Notes: generated by a model from the letters alone, not told the origin. A DNA stretch of 64,000 nt from an uncultured Croceitalea sp. (GCA_947499565.1 CANMOV010000001.1:310001-374000), one strand, 5' to 3'. Positions 44,730 through 53,902 are shown, numbered from the stretch's first letter. Numbers and translations: made by a program.

Positions 44730-45446
44730 CTAAAGGCGAGAAAAGATGGTTTTGAGTTCTTCACTTTTTTTAGAAATCGGCGTTCTCGATTTGGCATCTT
44801 TTACCGTAGAGTATTTATAAGGTTTGCCATCTTCCCTGTGGATAGTGTCCGACCTTTTGAAAAAGTCGATAACGCTCATTGTGTTTTTCGGGAAGGTGAC
44901 TTTAAGCAGTTCGTAGAACTCCCGACAGCTTGGAGCGTCAAGTTTGAAATGTATTTTGGATTGGTGAGAATACCAATCCTCCTTAAAAACTTTGATAAAA
45001 TCATCTTTATCCGTTTTCTCTGTTAGTATCATATCGTAGTTAACCAATCCACGATACAGTTCTTTCAGTTGGTCATTTGTAGCTGAAAGGCTAAAGTTGT
45101 TCTTCTTTTTAAGTTTTTCTTGAATTTTTGGGATAAAAACATTTCTGAATTTTTTAGTCCATGTAATTTGTGACAGCATTATACCACTTAAAAAAATGAA
45201 CCAATTAAGAGGATATAAAAGCGATGTTAGTTGAGTTTGACTCGTATCGACCAATGCTGAATAACTTCCATGCATCAATAGTAACCCAATTCCATAAAAA
45301 ACCAATCTTGGTTTTTCAATGTATTTATCCCATTGTGTGGATTCATTGAACATATAACGGGCAAAGAAACCAACATACGGAATTAGCAATCGCACGTAAA
45401 CATATGCGAAGGATGCCAATAGGAGATATTTAATGAAATCAGGCAT
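44730..45446 (-). CDS. Membrane protein with soluble C-terminal domain, unknown (island gene)
   Basis: A 238-residue protein. Three or four N-terminal helices (MPDFIKYLLLASFAYVYVRL, LVFYGIGLLLMHGSYSALVD, LYPLNWFIFLSGIMLSQITW) precede a cytoplasmic domain of about 130 residues with FYELLKVTFPKNTMSVIDFF and a basic C-terminus SRTPISKKSEELKTIFSRL. I do not recognise the domain. Its placement between excisionase-like and cargo genes suggests a function of the island itself. Confidence 0.65.
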   Translation of the reverse strand: MPDFIKYLLLASFAYVYVRLLIPYVGFFARYMFNESTQWDKYIEKPRLVFYGIGLLLMHGSYSALVDTSQTQLTSLLYPLNWFIFLSGIMLSQITWTKKFRNVFIPKIQEKLKKKNNFSLSATNDQLKELYRGLVNYDMILTEKTDKDDFIKVFKEDWYSHQSKIHFKLDAPSCREFYELLKVTFPKNTMSVIDFFKRSDTIHREDGKPYKYSTVKDAKSRTPISKKSEELKTIFSRL

Positions 45447-45944
45447 ACTTCTAAGTTACTATTTTATGTGGGTAATGAAGTGAATCATAGATATACTGAT
45501 GGGTTTTTGGGATAGAAGAGACCATAAATGATTATTTAGTACTTGGATGTTTCAATGTGCAATATGGAGGACTACAATAAAACAGGTTGAAGATTCCATA
45601 TAATTTAAGATAACTTATTGTGGGTAGGGGAGGAAAGGTTAAGCGGCTTTTTCGCCGCTTGTTCTTTCGCGCGGCTCCGAGGATGTCTGGCAAAACTGGA
45701 GCGGAAAGACTTCCCGAGCCGACCGGCGAAGCGTGTTAGCAAGGGGAGGATTGGAGTGGAAGGTTTGCCAGACTTCCGTAGGTGCTTGGGGTTTATAAGT
45801 AAACCGTTATTTAATGAAATATGACCCTGATTACAGATGTTTAGATTCTAGTTGTGTGCTTGATTTTGAATAGGTGCGGAATAAAGGATATTGAAAATAT
45901 TGATTTAAAAGGATTGTCGGCTTTTTGTGCTTATTGCTTTCCGC
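45447..45944. other. Non-coding interval with GC-rich structured segment
   Basis: Between the membrane protein and the CDF gene. The central part (about 45620-45790) is clearly more GC-rich than everything around it and contains AAGCGGC/GCCGCTT (45641-45660) and a 10-bp inverted repeat GTCTGGCAAA (45685-45694) / TTTGCCAGAC (45764-45773). A 68-codon frame at 45618-45824 follows the GC-rich block, but its start and composition look accidental. It may encode a structured RNA or be a recombination or transfer site. Confidence 0.45.
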
Positions 45945-46739
45945 TCACTTACTCAATTTCAGTATTCGAAACGCACCTTGTATTACCAAAGCAAAAACGA
46001 TTGTACCTATTATCAAATCAGGTTTGTTCGAACTCAACCAATTTACCAAAAGGCCAGCGATTATTACTCCCACATTGATAATAACGTCATTTGAAGTAAA
46101 AATCATACTTGCTTTCATATGCGCCTCTTCTTTGCTTTTTGATTTTTGTAAAATATAAAGACAAATTCCGTTTGCGATAAGAGCAAAAATCGAAACGATA
46201 ATCATTGTTGAGAAATCAGGAAGTTTCTCGTCTCCGAAAAATCTCCTTAAAACTTCTACAAACCCCATAATCGCAAGTATGATTTGAAAATAACCGGCAA
46301 GTTTTGCAATCCGCTTTTTCTTAATCAGAGTTCCGCCAACCGCAAATAAACTAATCCCATAAACGAAACTGTCTGCAAGCATATCCAAACTATCGGCAAC
46401 AAGCCCCATAGATTTTGAAACCAGACCTGTTGTCATTTCGATGATGAAAAAAGCAAAATTGATTATAAGTACAGACCAAAGTAGCTTTTTTTGGTTTGTA
46501 TTTTCTTTAAATTCCGTTTGGTCGGTCTGCTCTGTAGAGATTTTCTTTCCGCCTAAATTCAGCTCAGTAACAGACTTTTCGATTTGGTCGATTTCTCCGC
46601 TATGAAAAACAGTTAATTTTCGGTTAGCAATGTCAAAGTCCAAATTCGCAATGCTTGAAATTCCGTCGAGTTTCATTCGGATTAGGTTTTCCTCTGACGG
46701 ACAGTCCATTTTAGGAATTATAAATATTGTTTTCTTCAT
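45945..46739 (-). CDS. Cation diffusion facilitator-like transporter with N-terminal metal-binding domain
   Basis: From the ATG at 46739 (MKKTIFIIPKMDCPSEENLI) 264 residues. The N-terminus is a HMA-like domain in which the CxxC is reduced to DCPSEE; then six helices of the CDF fold with SKSMGLVADSLDMLADSFVY (the DxxxD metal site on helix 2) and FTSNDVIINVGVIIAGLLVN (helix 5, NDxxxN in place of HDxxxD). It may export a divalent metal. Last gene of the arsR-merTP operon, overlapping the previous gene only in its longer frame. Confidence 0.8.
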   Translation of the reverse strand: MKKTIFIIPKMDCPSEENLIRMKLDGISSIANLDFDIANRKLTVFHSGEIDQIEKSVTELNLGGKKISTEQTDQTEFKENTNQKKLLWSVLIINFAFFIIEMTTGLVSKSMGLVADSLDMLADSFVYGISLFAVGGTLIKKKRIAKLAGYFQIILAIMGFVEVLRRFFGDEKLPDFSTMIIVSIFALIANGICLYILQKSKSKEEAHMKASMIFTSNDVIINVGVIIAGLLVNWLSSNKPDLIIGTIVFALVIQGAFRILKLSK

Positions 46740-46744
46740 GCTAA

Positions 46745-46951
46745 TTAACAGCAACTTTTATTTTCCTGAATTGGTGGGCAAGCAACAGTTCCATAGGAAC
46801 AATAAACACAACAATCGCCTTCTTTGGGCTTAAGTAATGTTTTACAATTTTCGCATTCATAGAAAAACTGGCATGCCGTTGTGGGCATTTCCTCTTTCGC
46901 CTTATGTCCACATTCGGGGCATATAATCGTAGATTCTAACTGTACTTCCAT
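46745..46951 (-). CDS. GDCCVxC-domain small cysteine-rich protein
   Basis: A 68-residue protein with zinc-ribbon-like pairs (IICPECGHKA and FYECENCKTLL) and the signature GDCCVYCSYGTVACPPIQ, the GDCCVxC family that in some species is a selenoprotein; here all positions are Cys. It ends NKSCC. The family is often next to mercury transport genes, as here. Its ATG overlaps the merTP stop (TAATG). Probably binds mercury or another soft metal. Confidence 0.83.
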   Translation of the reverse strand: MEVQLESTIICPECGHKAKEEMPTTACQFFYECENCKTLLKPKEGDCCVYCSYGTVACPPIQENKSCC

Positions 46952-47547
46952 TATTTGACTATTTTGTATCCAGTACTTAATATGGCAGTTTCTATCTTTT
47001 GAAGGTCGACCTTGGTTTCATCATATTTTACGATTGTATTCGCCGCTTCGTAATCTGCATTGACTTTTAGTATGCCGTCAAGTTTATTTACCTCACTTTC
47101 GATATGTGCTTCGCAACCCGTACAGGTCATTCCTTCAATAGTTACCCTGATTTCTTTAATGTTCGATTGCTCCACGTAAACGATTTGCTTACTTGAACCT
47201 GGACTGGAATAAAGAATATGGGAGTAGGATGGAAATGCCAACATGGCTCCGGCGAATAGGGTTATCAAAAACAAAAAACCCTTGGAGTTGATAAAATTCG
47301 ATTTTTCGTCATCACATTCGCAATCAATTTTCGCTTGGGTTTTGGGCTTGAATTTTTGATACCATGCAAATGCTAGCACCAAAACCGTAAAGCCAATTAA
47401 ATAAGGTCTAAAAGGTTCTATCCATGAAAAGGTAGAGGCTAAACCAGTAGTTCCTGCCAATACTGCAAGTACAGGTGTAATACAACATATAGATGCAGCA
47501 AGAGCAGTTAGAACCGACGTACCAATCAATTTTTTATTTCCAATCAT
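46951..47547 (-). CDS. merTP: Mercuric transport fusion protein MerTP
   Basis: A 198-residue fusion. The MerT part has three helices with the vicinal Cys pair in AASICCITPVLAVLAGTTGL and a loop CECDDE; the C-terminal MerP-like HMA domain has EGMTCTGCEAHIESEVNKL. It would take up Hg2+ through the inner membrane for hand-over. No merA reductase is seen in the window, which makes the substrate uncertain. Starts within the arsR stop (ATGA overlap). Confidence 0.85.
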   Translation of the reverse strand: MIGNKKLIGTSVLTALAASICCITPVLAVLAGTTGLASTFSWIEPFRPYLIGFTVLVLAFAWYQKFKPKTQAKIDCECDDEKSNFINSKGFLFLITLFAGAMLAFPSYSHILYSSPGSSKQIVYVEQSNIKEIRVTIEGMTCTGCEAHIESEVNKLDGILKVNADYEAANTIVKYDETKVDLQKIETAILSTGYKIVK

Positions 47548-47912
47548 AACACTATACTTTCCTTTTTCAATAAATTGAGAATTGGACTCAATGTCGTCAA
47601 CTTGTCCTTGTTAAGCGCATAAAAAATCGTCTGAGCTTCTTTTGTGGCGTAGACCAAATCTCTATCCTTTAGCTTTCTAAGGTGTTGTGAAATTGCCGAT
47701 ACGTTCATTTGAAGTATATCGCTCAAATCACAAACGCATAGTCTTTCTTCCCTTTGGAGCAAAAAGAGAATTTGAAGTCTAACCTTATTTCCTGCCAAGT
47801 TTAAGACTTCGGAAACAAAACTTAAAGAACTGTCCAACTCCGCTATTGAAGACCTACAGTCCATTATCTGTCTTGCGTCTGCTTCCAATCGGATACATAT
47901 CTGTTTTCCCAT
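47544..47912 (-). CDS. ArsR/SmtB-family metalloregulator
   Basis: A 122-residue repressor. The winged helix reads LAGNKVRLQILFLLQREERL, CVCDLSDILQMNVSAISQHL and RKLKDRDLVYATKEAQTIFY. The CVC in the alpha3 helix matches the ELCVCDL metal-sensing motif of ArsR proteins; the N-terminal Cys in CIRLEA may add a ligand. It should repress its own operon from the inverted repeat at 47918-47957 and release on Hg/As-type metals. A -7 box ends 4 bp upstream of the ATG. Confidence 0.88.
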   Translation of the reverse strand: MGKQICIRLEADARQIMDCRSSIAELDSSLSFVSEVLNLAGNKVRLQILFLLQREERLCVCDLSDILQMNVSAISQHLRKLKDRDLVYATKEAQTIFYALNKDKLTTLSPILNLLKKESIVL

Positions 47913-47916
47913 AAAA

Positions 47917-47957
47917 CAAAGATATGTATTTTAGTATTTGCTTAAATACATATCTTT
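47917..47957 (-). promoter_or_regulatory. ArsR operator and promoter
   Basis: AAAGATATGTATTT (47918-47931) and AAATACATATCTTT (47944-47957) form a perfect 14-bp inverted repeat with a 12-bp spacer. On the minus strand TATCTTTG (47924-47917) is a -7 box inside the left arm. The arsR ATG starts 4 bp later, so the transcript is probably leaderless. Confidence 0.75.
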
Positions 47958-48082
47958 ATTAAAATTGTTCTTTATAAAACAACTTATTAATAGAATCAAG
48001 CAGGAAAAATATAAAGTCTTAGTAAACATCTCTTTTGCAATTCACTTTTTAAACTTCTGTTAAACAAATGACTACCATTTAA

Positions 48083-48106
48083 TATTTTTGTAATTTTGCA
48101 ATTCAA
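48083..48106 (+). promoter_or_regulatory. Promoter of the copper operon
   Basis: Two adjacent TAnnTTTG boxes, TATTTTTG at 48083-48090 and TAATTTTG at 48091-48098, sit immediately before the ATG at 48107. The proximal box leaves only 8 bp to the start codon. Confidence 0.5.
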
Positions 48107-48535
48107 ATGAAAGAAACGCTACATAAAATAACCTCTACTTTAATGGCACTTATTGTGCTATTATCCACCATGTCTTTCTCTGTGGATATGCATTACTGTG
48201 GTGACCATTTGGTAGATTTCAGTATGTTCGATAAGGTAGACACCTGCATGATGAAAGCAGAAAAGTCGAAAGACTCTAATTCCTGTGAAGTTATGGAAAT
48301 GGAGACTGAGACAAGCTGTTGTTCCGATATAGAAGTTACAATTGAAGGTCAAGATGATTTAAAAATCTCATTCGACAACCTTTCTTTTGAACAGCAACAA
48401 TTTGTTTATTCTTTTGCTTATTCCTTTATAAATCTCTTTGATGCGGTAGACGAAAATATAACTCCGTTTAGAGACTATGTCCCGCCTCCACTATTACGGG
48501 ATGTTCAAATTTTAGACCAGACTTTCCTTATTTGA
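48107..48535 (+). CDS. HYC_CC_PP-family protein
   Basis: A 142-residue protein with an N-terminal helix (TSTLMALIVLLSTMSFSVDM) and the family-naming motifs: MHYCGDHLVDFSMF (HYC), ETSCCSDIE (CC) and DYVPPPLL (PP). It is a small exported, cysteine-rich protein that regularly precedes CusA-type pumps in Bacteroidota and probably binds copper. First gene of the metal efflux cluster. Confidence 0.82.
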   Translation: MKETLHKITSTLMALIVLLSTMSFSVDMHYCGDHLVDFSMFDKVDTCMMKAEKSKDSNSCEVMEMETETSCCSDIEVTIEGQDDLKISFDNLSFEQQQFVYSFAYSFINLFDAVDENITPFRDYVPPPLLRDVQILDQTFLI

Positions 48536-48556
48536 TTATTAGACAGTATTAAGTGC

Positions 48557-48582
48557 GCCCTGCGATAACTATCGTTTAGGGC
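48557..48582 (+). terminator. Hairpin after the HYC_CC_PP gene
   Basis: GCCCT (48557-48561) pairs with AGGGC (48578-48582), and inside them CGATA (48563-48567) pairs with TATCG (48570-48574). T-rich sequence follows. It may attenuate transcription between the small gene and the RND pump. Confidence 0.45.
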
Positions 48583-48654
48583 TCAATTTGTTGTGTTTGT
48601 TTTTCTGTTTTCTAGAATTTCAAATCTTTCATAACTGTTTAATTATCAAATCAC

Positions 48655-51600
48655 ATGCTTAATAAAGCTATCAAATTCCTTATCGAGAACAAACTCGTTG
48701 CAGTATTAATGCTCGCCTTATTTGTAGGTTGGGGTATCGTAAATGCACCATTTGGTTGGAATACAGGCTTTCTGCCTTCAAACCCCGTAGCAGTAGATGC
48801 TATTCCGGATATTGGTGAAAATCAACAAATTGTTTTTACGAAATGGGAAGGTCGTTCTCCACAAGATATTGAGGACCAAATTACGTACCCGTTGACCACT
48901 TCTCTGCTTGGTATACCAGGTGTAAAAACTATCCGTAGTTCTTCTATGTTCGGTTTTTCTAGCATCTATATCATATTTGAGGAAGATGTTGAGTTTTATT
49001 GGTCACGTAGTCGGATTTTAGAAAAGCTAAATTCATTACCGGCAAATCTTTTGCCTGAAGGTTTAAACCCAGCTCTGGGTCCCGATGCAACAGGATTAGG
49101 TCAAATTTATTGGTACACTTTAGAAGGGCGTGATGAAAATGGAAATGTAACTGGTGGATGGGATTTACAGGAACTACGCAGCATTCAAGACTACTATGTG
49201 AAATATGCACTTTCAGGTGCTAGTGGAGTATCAGAGGTCGCTTCTATTGGTGGTTATGTACAGGAATATCAAGTTGACGTGAATCCTGAGAAAATGCGCC
49301 AATATAAAATAAGCCTTAGCCAAATTGTAAAGGCAGTAAAGGAGAGCAATCAGGATATAGGAGCGCAGACATTAGAAATAAACCAAGCTGAATACCTTGT
49401 TCGCGGCTTGGGCTATGTCAAGACCATTGCAGATTTAGAGAATGCGGTTGTTTCTTCTGAAAATTTCACATCACTTCGAATTAAGGATGTAGCCAACGTA
49501 AGTCTTGGTCCAGCAACTAGACGTGGTATTCTGGATAAGGAAGGAGCAGAAGTCGTTGGTGGTGTGGTTGTTGCTCGATACGGTGCTAACCCAATGGAAG
49601 TCATCACGAATGTAAAAGCCCAAATTGATGAACTTAAAGATGGCCTACCGTCAAAAGTACTGGCCGATGGACGCACCTCTCAATTGACCGTAGTTCCTTT
49701 TTACGACCGTACAGAGCTTATTGAAGAAACACTCGATACACTTAATGAAGCATTGACATTAGAAATACTAATTACCATTTTGGTAATTATCATAATGGTC
49801 TTCAATTTAAGGGCGTCTATATTAATCTCTGGACTATTACCGGTTGCTGTTTTGATGGTTTTTGTTGCCATGAAAATCTTTAATGTAGATGCCAATATAG
49901 TCGCGCTTTCAGGTATCGCCATCGCTATTGGTACCATGGTCGATGTTGGTGTTATTCTAGCCGAAAACATGATACGGCATATGGATGATAAAAAGTTGCG
50001 TTTTAGCGAAAACGGAACTGAATACACCACAAATGAAATTATCTATAATGCCACGTCTGAAGTTTCTGGAGCAATCTTAACTGCAGTCCTAACTACCATT
50101 ATAAGTTTTGTGCCAGTATTTACTATGATTGGTGCAGAAGGAAAGCTATTCCGTCCCCTTGCTTTTACTAAAACAATGGCACTTTCGGCTTCATTGGTTA
50201 TCGCCTTGTTCATAATCCCACCATTGGCGGCATATTTATTTAGAAAGAAGAACCTAAAAGCCTCGTTTAGCTATGTACTTCAAATTTCGCTTTTAGTATT
50301 GGGAGCAATCGCAATGTTTTCAGGCTATTGGTTAGGGATTGTTTTGATTGCTTTTGGTGTAACGGGACTTTTAAATTTAAGGGGTAATCTTAACAAGAAG
50401 AAAGTAAATCTGATTAACATTATTATATCGTCAACTGCTATAATATTTATGCTAGCAGAATATTGGAGACCCTTAGGCTTTGATAGAAGTGTATTTGTCA
50501 ACCTGATTTTTGTAGCGCTAATTTGCTTTGGAGTTCTAGGGATATTTTCTGTACTGAGAAGGTATTATGGTCAGATTTTGGAATGGGCATTAGCGAATAA
50601 ACTCTTGTTCCTAATCATTCCTGCAACAGTACTTATTTCTGGTGTCTGGATTATGAACAACACCGGAAAGGAATTTATGCCATCTCTAAACGAAGGCTCG
50701 TTCCTTTTAATGCCCACCTCTTTACCTCACGCTGGTGTAGAAGAAAACAAACGGGTATTGCAACAACTGGATATGGCAGTTGCTACTATTCCAGAAATAG
50801 AAACTGTGGTTGGTAAATCTGGCAGAACAGAATCCGCACTCGACCCAGCACCGCTATCCATGTATGAAAATATGATTCAGTATAAATCTGAATACATGCA
50901 TAATACAGAGGGTAAAAAGCAACGCTATAAAATAAATGACGACGGGCTTTTTGTACTAAAAGATGGTAATCTTGTTATCAACCCAAATACGGATATAGAT
51001 AGTGAAAATTCGAGTTACGATGCATCAAGATTAAGAGACCCATTTGCTATTCATTCGAAGCATTTGGTTGAAGATGACGATGGCGAATTCTACCGTAACT
51101 GGCGACCAGAGATTAATAACCCAGATGATATATGGAATGAAATAGTTAAGGTGACCAAATTACCAGGGGTAACTTCCGCACCGAAATTACAACCCATTGA
51201 AACCCGATTGGTAATGCTACAAACAGGAATGCGAGCACCTATGGGAATCAAGGTTAAAGGGCAAGATTTAGCCCAAATAGAGGCCTTTGGTTTACAGTTA
51301 GAAGGTATTCTGAAACAAGCCGAAGGTGTTAAGGAGCAGGCTGTTTTTGCAGACCGTATTGTGGGTAAACCTTACTTATTAATTGATATCAAACGAGAGC
51401 AACTAGCGCGATATGGAATATCCATTATGGATGTTCAGCAAGTTCTAAAAGTAGCTGTTGGCGGAATGCCTTTGACGCAGACAGTTGAAGGTCGTGAGCG
51501 TTATGGAGTTCGTGTGCGTTACCCAAGAGAATTACGTGGGAATGAAGAAGACCTTAAAAAGATTTATGTTCCTGTAGAAAAGGGAAGTCCCGTGCCATTG

Positions 51601-52413
51601 GGCGAACTCGTTGACATACGTTACGAGCAAGGTCCACAAGTGATTAAAAGTGAAGATACCTTCCTAATCGGATATGTTCTATTCGATAAGCTTGATGGTT
51701 TTGCTGAAGTAGATGTCGTAGAAAATGCTCAGGCTTTGATTAAGGAAAAAATCGCTGCTGGGGAATTAACCGTTCCTAAAGGAATCAGTTATCAATTTAC
51801 TGGAACCTATGAAAACCAGTTGCGAGCAGAGAAAACACTTTCTGTTGTGGTTCCGTTGGCACTAGCAATCATTTTCTTGATTTTGTATTTCCAGTTCAAA
51901 TCTGTTTCTACTTCACTTATGGTCTTTACTGGAATCACGGTGGCTTTTGCAGGTGGTTTCATTATGATTTGGTTGTATGGTCAAGACTGGTTCTTCAATT
52001 TCAATCTGTTCGGAGAGAATATGCGTGACCTATTCAATATGAAAACCATCAATCTGAGTGTGGCGGTATGGGTCGGGTTTATTGCACTATTTGGTATTGC
52101 TACCGATGACGGAGTAGTAATGGCAACCTACCTCACACAAACCTTTGACCGTGATAAACCAACAGATAAAAAGGGTATCAGGCATTCAGCATTAGAAGCT
52201 GCGAAAAAGCGAATACGTCCTTGTCTGATGACCACGGTAACTACAATTCTTGCCTTACTTCCCGTATTGACATCCACAGGAAAGGGGAGTGATATAATGA
52301 TACCAATGGCTATCCCAATTTTTGGGGGAATGGTGATTGATATTACCTCCTATTTCATTGTACCGGTATTGTACAGTTGGAGAGAAGAATTAAAACTAAA
52401 AAGAGCAAACTAA
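48655..52413 (+). CDS. cusA: Heavy-metal efflux RND transporter, CusA/CzcA family
   Basis: A 1252-residue inner-membrane pump, longer than the usual ~1040 because of an extra helical pair after TM6 (about residues 535-620) and loops near residue 740-800, as in other Bacteroidota CusA proteins. Motifs: NAPFGWNTGFLPSNPVAVDA at the N-terminus, KWEGRSPQDIEDQITYPL, SGIAIAIGTMVDVGVILAEN in TM4 with the proton-relay Asp, and GIATDDGVVMATYLTQTF. It exports Cu+/Ag+ through CusB and the TolC-type channel. The stop overlaps the next start by one base. Confidence 0.93.
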   Translation: MLNKAIKFLIENKLVAVLMLALFVGWGIVNAPFGWNTGFLPSNPVAVDAIPDIGENQQIVFTKWEGRSPQDIEDQITYPLTTSLLGIPGVKTIRSSSMFGFSSIYIIFEEDVEFYWSRSRILEKLNSLPANLLPEGLNPALGPDATGLGQIYWYTLEGRDENGNVTGGWDLQELRSIQDYYVKYALSGASGVSEVASIGGYVQEYQVDVNPEKMRQYKISLSQIVKAVKESNQDIGAQTLEINQAEYLVRGLGYVKTIADLENAVVSSENFTSLRIKDVANVSLGPATRRGILDKEGAEVVGGVVVARYGANPMEVITNVKAQIDELKDGLPSKVLADGRTSQLTVVPFYDRTELIEETLDTLNEALTLEILITILVIIIMVFNLRASILISGLLPVAVLMVFVAMKIFNVDANIVALSGIAIAIGTMVDVGVILAENMIRHMDDKKLRFSENGTEYTTNEIIYNATSEVSGAILTAVLTTIISFVPVFTMIGAEGKLFRPLAFTKTMALSASLVIALFIIPPLAAYLFRKKNLKASFSYVLQISLLVLGAIAMFSGYWLGIVLIAFGVTGLLNLRGNLNKKKVNLINIIISSTAIIFMLAEYWRPLGFDRSVFVNLIFVALICFGVLGIFSVLRRYYGQILEWALANKLLFLIIPATVLISGVWIMNNTGKEFMPSLNEGSFLLMPTSLPHAGVEENKRVLQQLDMAVATIPEIETVVGKSGRTESALDPAPLSMYENMIQYKSEYMHNTEGKKQRYKINDDGLFVLKDGNLVINPNTDIDSENSSYDASRLRDPFAIHSKHLVEDDDGEFYRNWRPEINNPDDIWNEIVKVTKLPGVTSAPKLQPIETRLVMLQTGMRAPMGIKVKGQDLAQIEAFGLQLEGILKQAEGVKEQAVFADRIVGKPYLLIDIKREQLARYGISIMDVQQVLKVAVGGMPLTQTVEGRERYGVRVRYPRELRGNEEDLKKIYVPVEKGSPVPLGELVDIRYEQGPQVIKSEDTFLIGYVLFDKLDGFAEVDVVENAQALIKEKIAAGELTVPKGISYQFTGTYENQLRAEKTLSVVVPLALAIIFLILYFQFKSVSTSLMVFTGITVAFAGGFIMIWLYGQDWFFNFNLFGENMRDLFNMKTINLSVAVWVGFIALFGIATDDGVVMATYLTQTFDRDKPTDKKGIRHSALEAAKKRIRPCLMTTVTTILALLPVLTSTGKGSDIMIPMAIPIFGGMVIDITSYFIVPVLYSWREELKLKRAN

Positions 52414-53633
52414 TGAAAAATATAAATATCGTTATCTGTCTTTTGTTTGTTTCCGCTTTTTCGAGAGCGCAACAATTACAATCATTTATTAGCGAGGCAG
52501 TAGGTAATAGTCCTGAGATTCAGGCGTACAATCTTCGTCATAACATAGCTGAAGAAAAAGTAAACGAAGCAGACTGGATTCCCAATACAGAATTCAGCGC
52601 AGGTTATTTTGTAAGTGAACCTGAAACTAGAACAGGCGCGCAACGTGCTCGATTTTCGGCGAGACAAATGTTGCCTTGGTTCGGTACGATTACGGCTAGA
52701 GAAAATTACGCGAGCGCAATGGCAGATTCAGAATATGAAGAAATCGTGATTGCAAGACGTAAACTGGCACTTTCGGTTTCTCAATCCTATTATAGACTCT
52801 ATAGTATAAAGGAAAAACAAAAAGTACTTGAGGAGAATATTCAGTTATTGAAAACCTATGAAAAACTGGCACTTACTTCTGTGGAAGTTGGAAAGGCATC
52901 TGCAGTAGACGTATTACGGTTGCAGATTAGACAAAATGAGTTGCAGCAGCAAAAAGAAGTATTAGATGAAGGGTATTTAGGCGAACAAACAACCCTTAAT
53001 ACATTACTTAATCGAGATGGGAACACAGAAGTAGTTATTCTTGAAAAATTAATGCTCCCAGATGAGGATGGCGTGTTTGCCGAGGATGCTTTAACGCTTA
53101 ATCCAGAATTGCTCAAATATGATAAACTCTATGAATCTGTAGTACAATCAGAAGAATTAAATCAAGCAGAACGCAATCCTATGATTGGTTTTGGATTGGA
53201 TTATGTGCCAGTTTCCGAGCGACCTGATATGAGTTTTAGTGATAATGGTAAGGATATTTTTATGCCCATGGTCTCTGTTTCTGTACCACTTTTCAATAAT
53301 AAGTACAAGTCTACTTCAAAACAGAACGAACTGAGACAGCTTGAAATAACAGCTCAAAAAGACAATCGCCTGAATGTTTTAGAGTCTGCTTTTGCTCAAG
53401 CGATATCACAACGCAATCAAGCTAGAATTAAATACAATACACAAGAGAAAAACTTGAAGCAAGCTAATGATGCGGAAGAAATCCTCATTAAAAATTATGA
53501 AACTGGTACTATAGATTTTAATGATGTTCTCGATATACAAGAATTGCAATTAAAGTTCCAAATCAATCAGATAAGTGCCATAACAACCTACTATGCCCAA
53601 AGTGCGGTAGTCAATTATTTAATAACTCAATAA
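52413..53633 (+). CDS. cusC: TolC-family outer-membrane channel
   Basis: 406 residues from the ATG at 52413 (MKNINIVICLLFVSAFSRAQ, a signal peptide). It has the two long OEP repeats: LQSFISEAVGNSPEIQAYNL ... AEEKVNEADWIPNTEF and the second helical half with QAISQRNQARIKYNTQEKNL and NYETGTIDFNDVLDIQELQL. Periplasmic tunnel of the tripartite pump. A longer frame from 52377 overlaps cusA and is rejected. Confidence 0.88.
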   Translation: MKNINIVICLLFVSAFSRAQQLQSFISEAVGNSPEIQAYNLRHNIAEEKVNEADWIPNTEFSAGYFVSEPETRTGAQRARFSARQMLPWFGTITARENYASAMADSEYEEIVIARRKLALSVSQSYYRLYSIKEKQKVLEENIQLLKTYEKLALTSVEVGKASAVDVLRLQIRQNELQQQKEVLDEGYLGEQTTLNTLLNRDGNTEVVILEKLMLPDEDGVFAEDALTLNPELLKYDKLYESVVQSEELNQAERNPMIGFGLDYVPVSERPDMSFSDNGKDIFMPMVSVSVPLFNNKYKSTSKQNELRQLEITAQKDNRLNVLESAFAQAISQRNQARIKYNTQEKNLKQANDAEEILIKNYETGTIDFNDVLDIQELQLKFQINQISAITTYYAQSAVVNYLITQ

Positions 53634-53644
53634 ACAGAAAAACA

Positions 53645-53902
53645 ATGAAAAAATTCAGAACAATTTTAGGAGCAATGTTAGTAATAGCCTCAATTACAAT
53701 GGTCTCTTGTAAAGACAATAAAAAAGAGGTACTAACGGAAACGGAAACAAACGCTGAGAACCAAGGAAAAGAATATACTTCGGCTTACGTATGTCCAATG
53801 CATTGCGAAGATAGTGGTAGCGATAAAGAAGGTAAATGTGCTACCTGTGGAATGACGTTAGTGAAAAACGAAGACCATACGGCAAATGGCCATACTCACT
53901 AG
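53645..53902 (+). CDS. Heavy-metal-binding lipoprotein
   Basis: An 85-residue protein: signal MKKFRTILGAMLVIASITMV then lipobox SC, a charged linker, and one metal-binding module YVCPMHCEDSGSDKEGKCAT followed by CGM, the CPMHC..CxxCGM motif. It ends in a His-rich tail (HTANGHTH). A periplasmic copper sponge is likely. The motif is shared with the CopA N-terminus and CusB in this cluster. Confidence 0.82.
   Translation: MKKFRTILGAMLVIASITMVSCKDNKKEVLTETETNAENQGKEYTSAYVCPMHCEDSGSDKEGKCATCGMTLVKNEDHTANGHTH

Noticed and set aside
45618-45824. 68-codon ORF across the GC-rich segment
   Set aside because: Its content is dictated by the structured GC-rich DNA and it has no recognisable domain; treated as noncoding.
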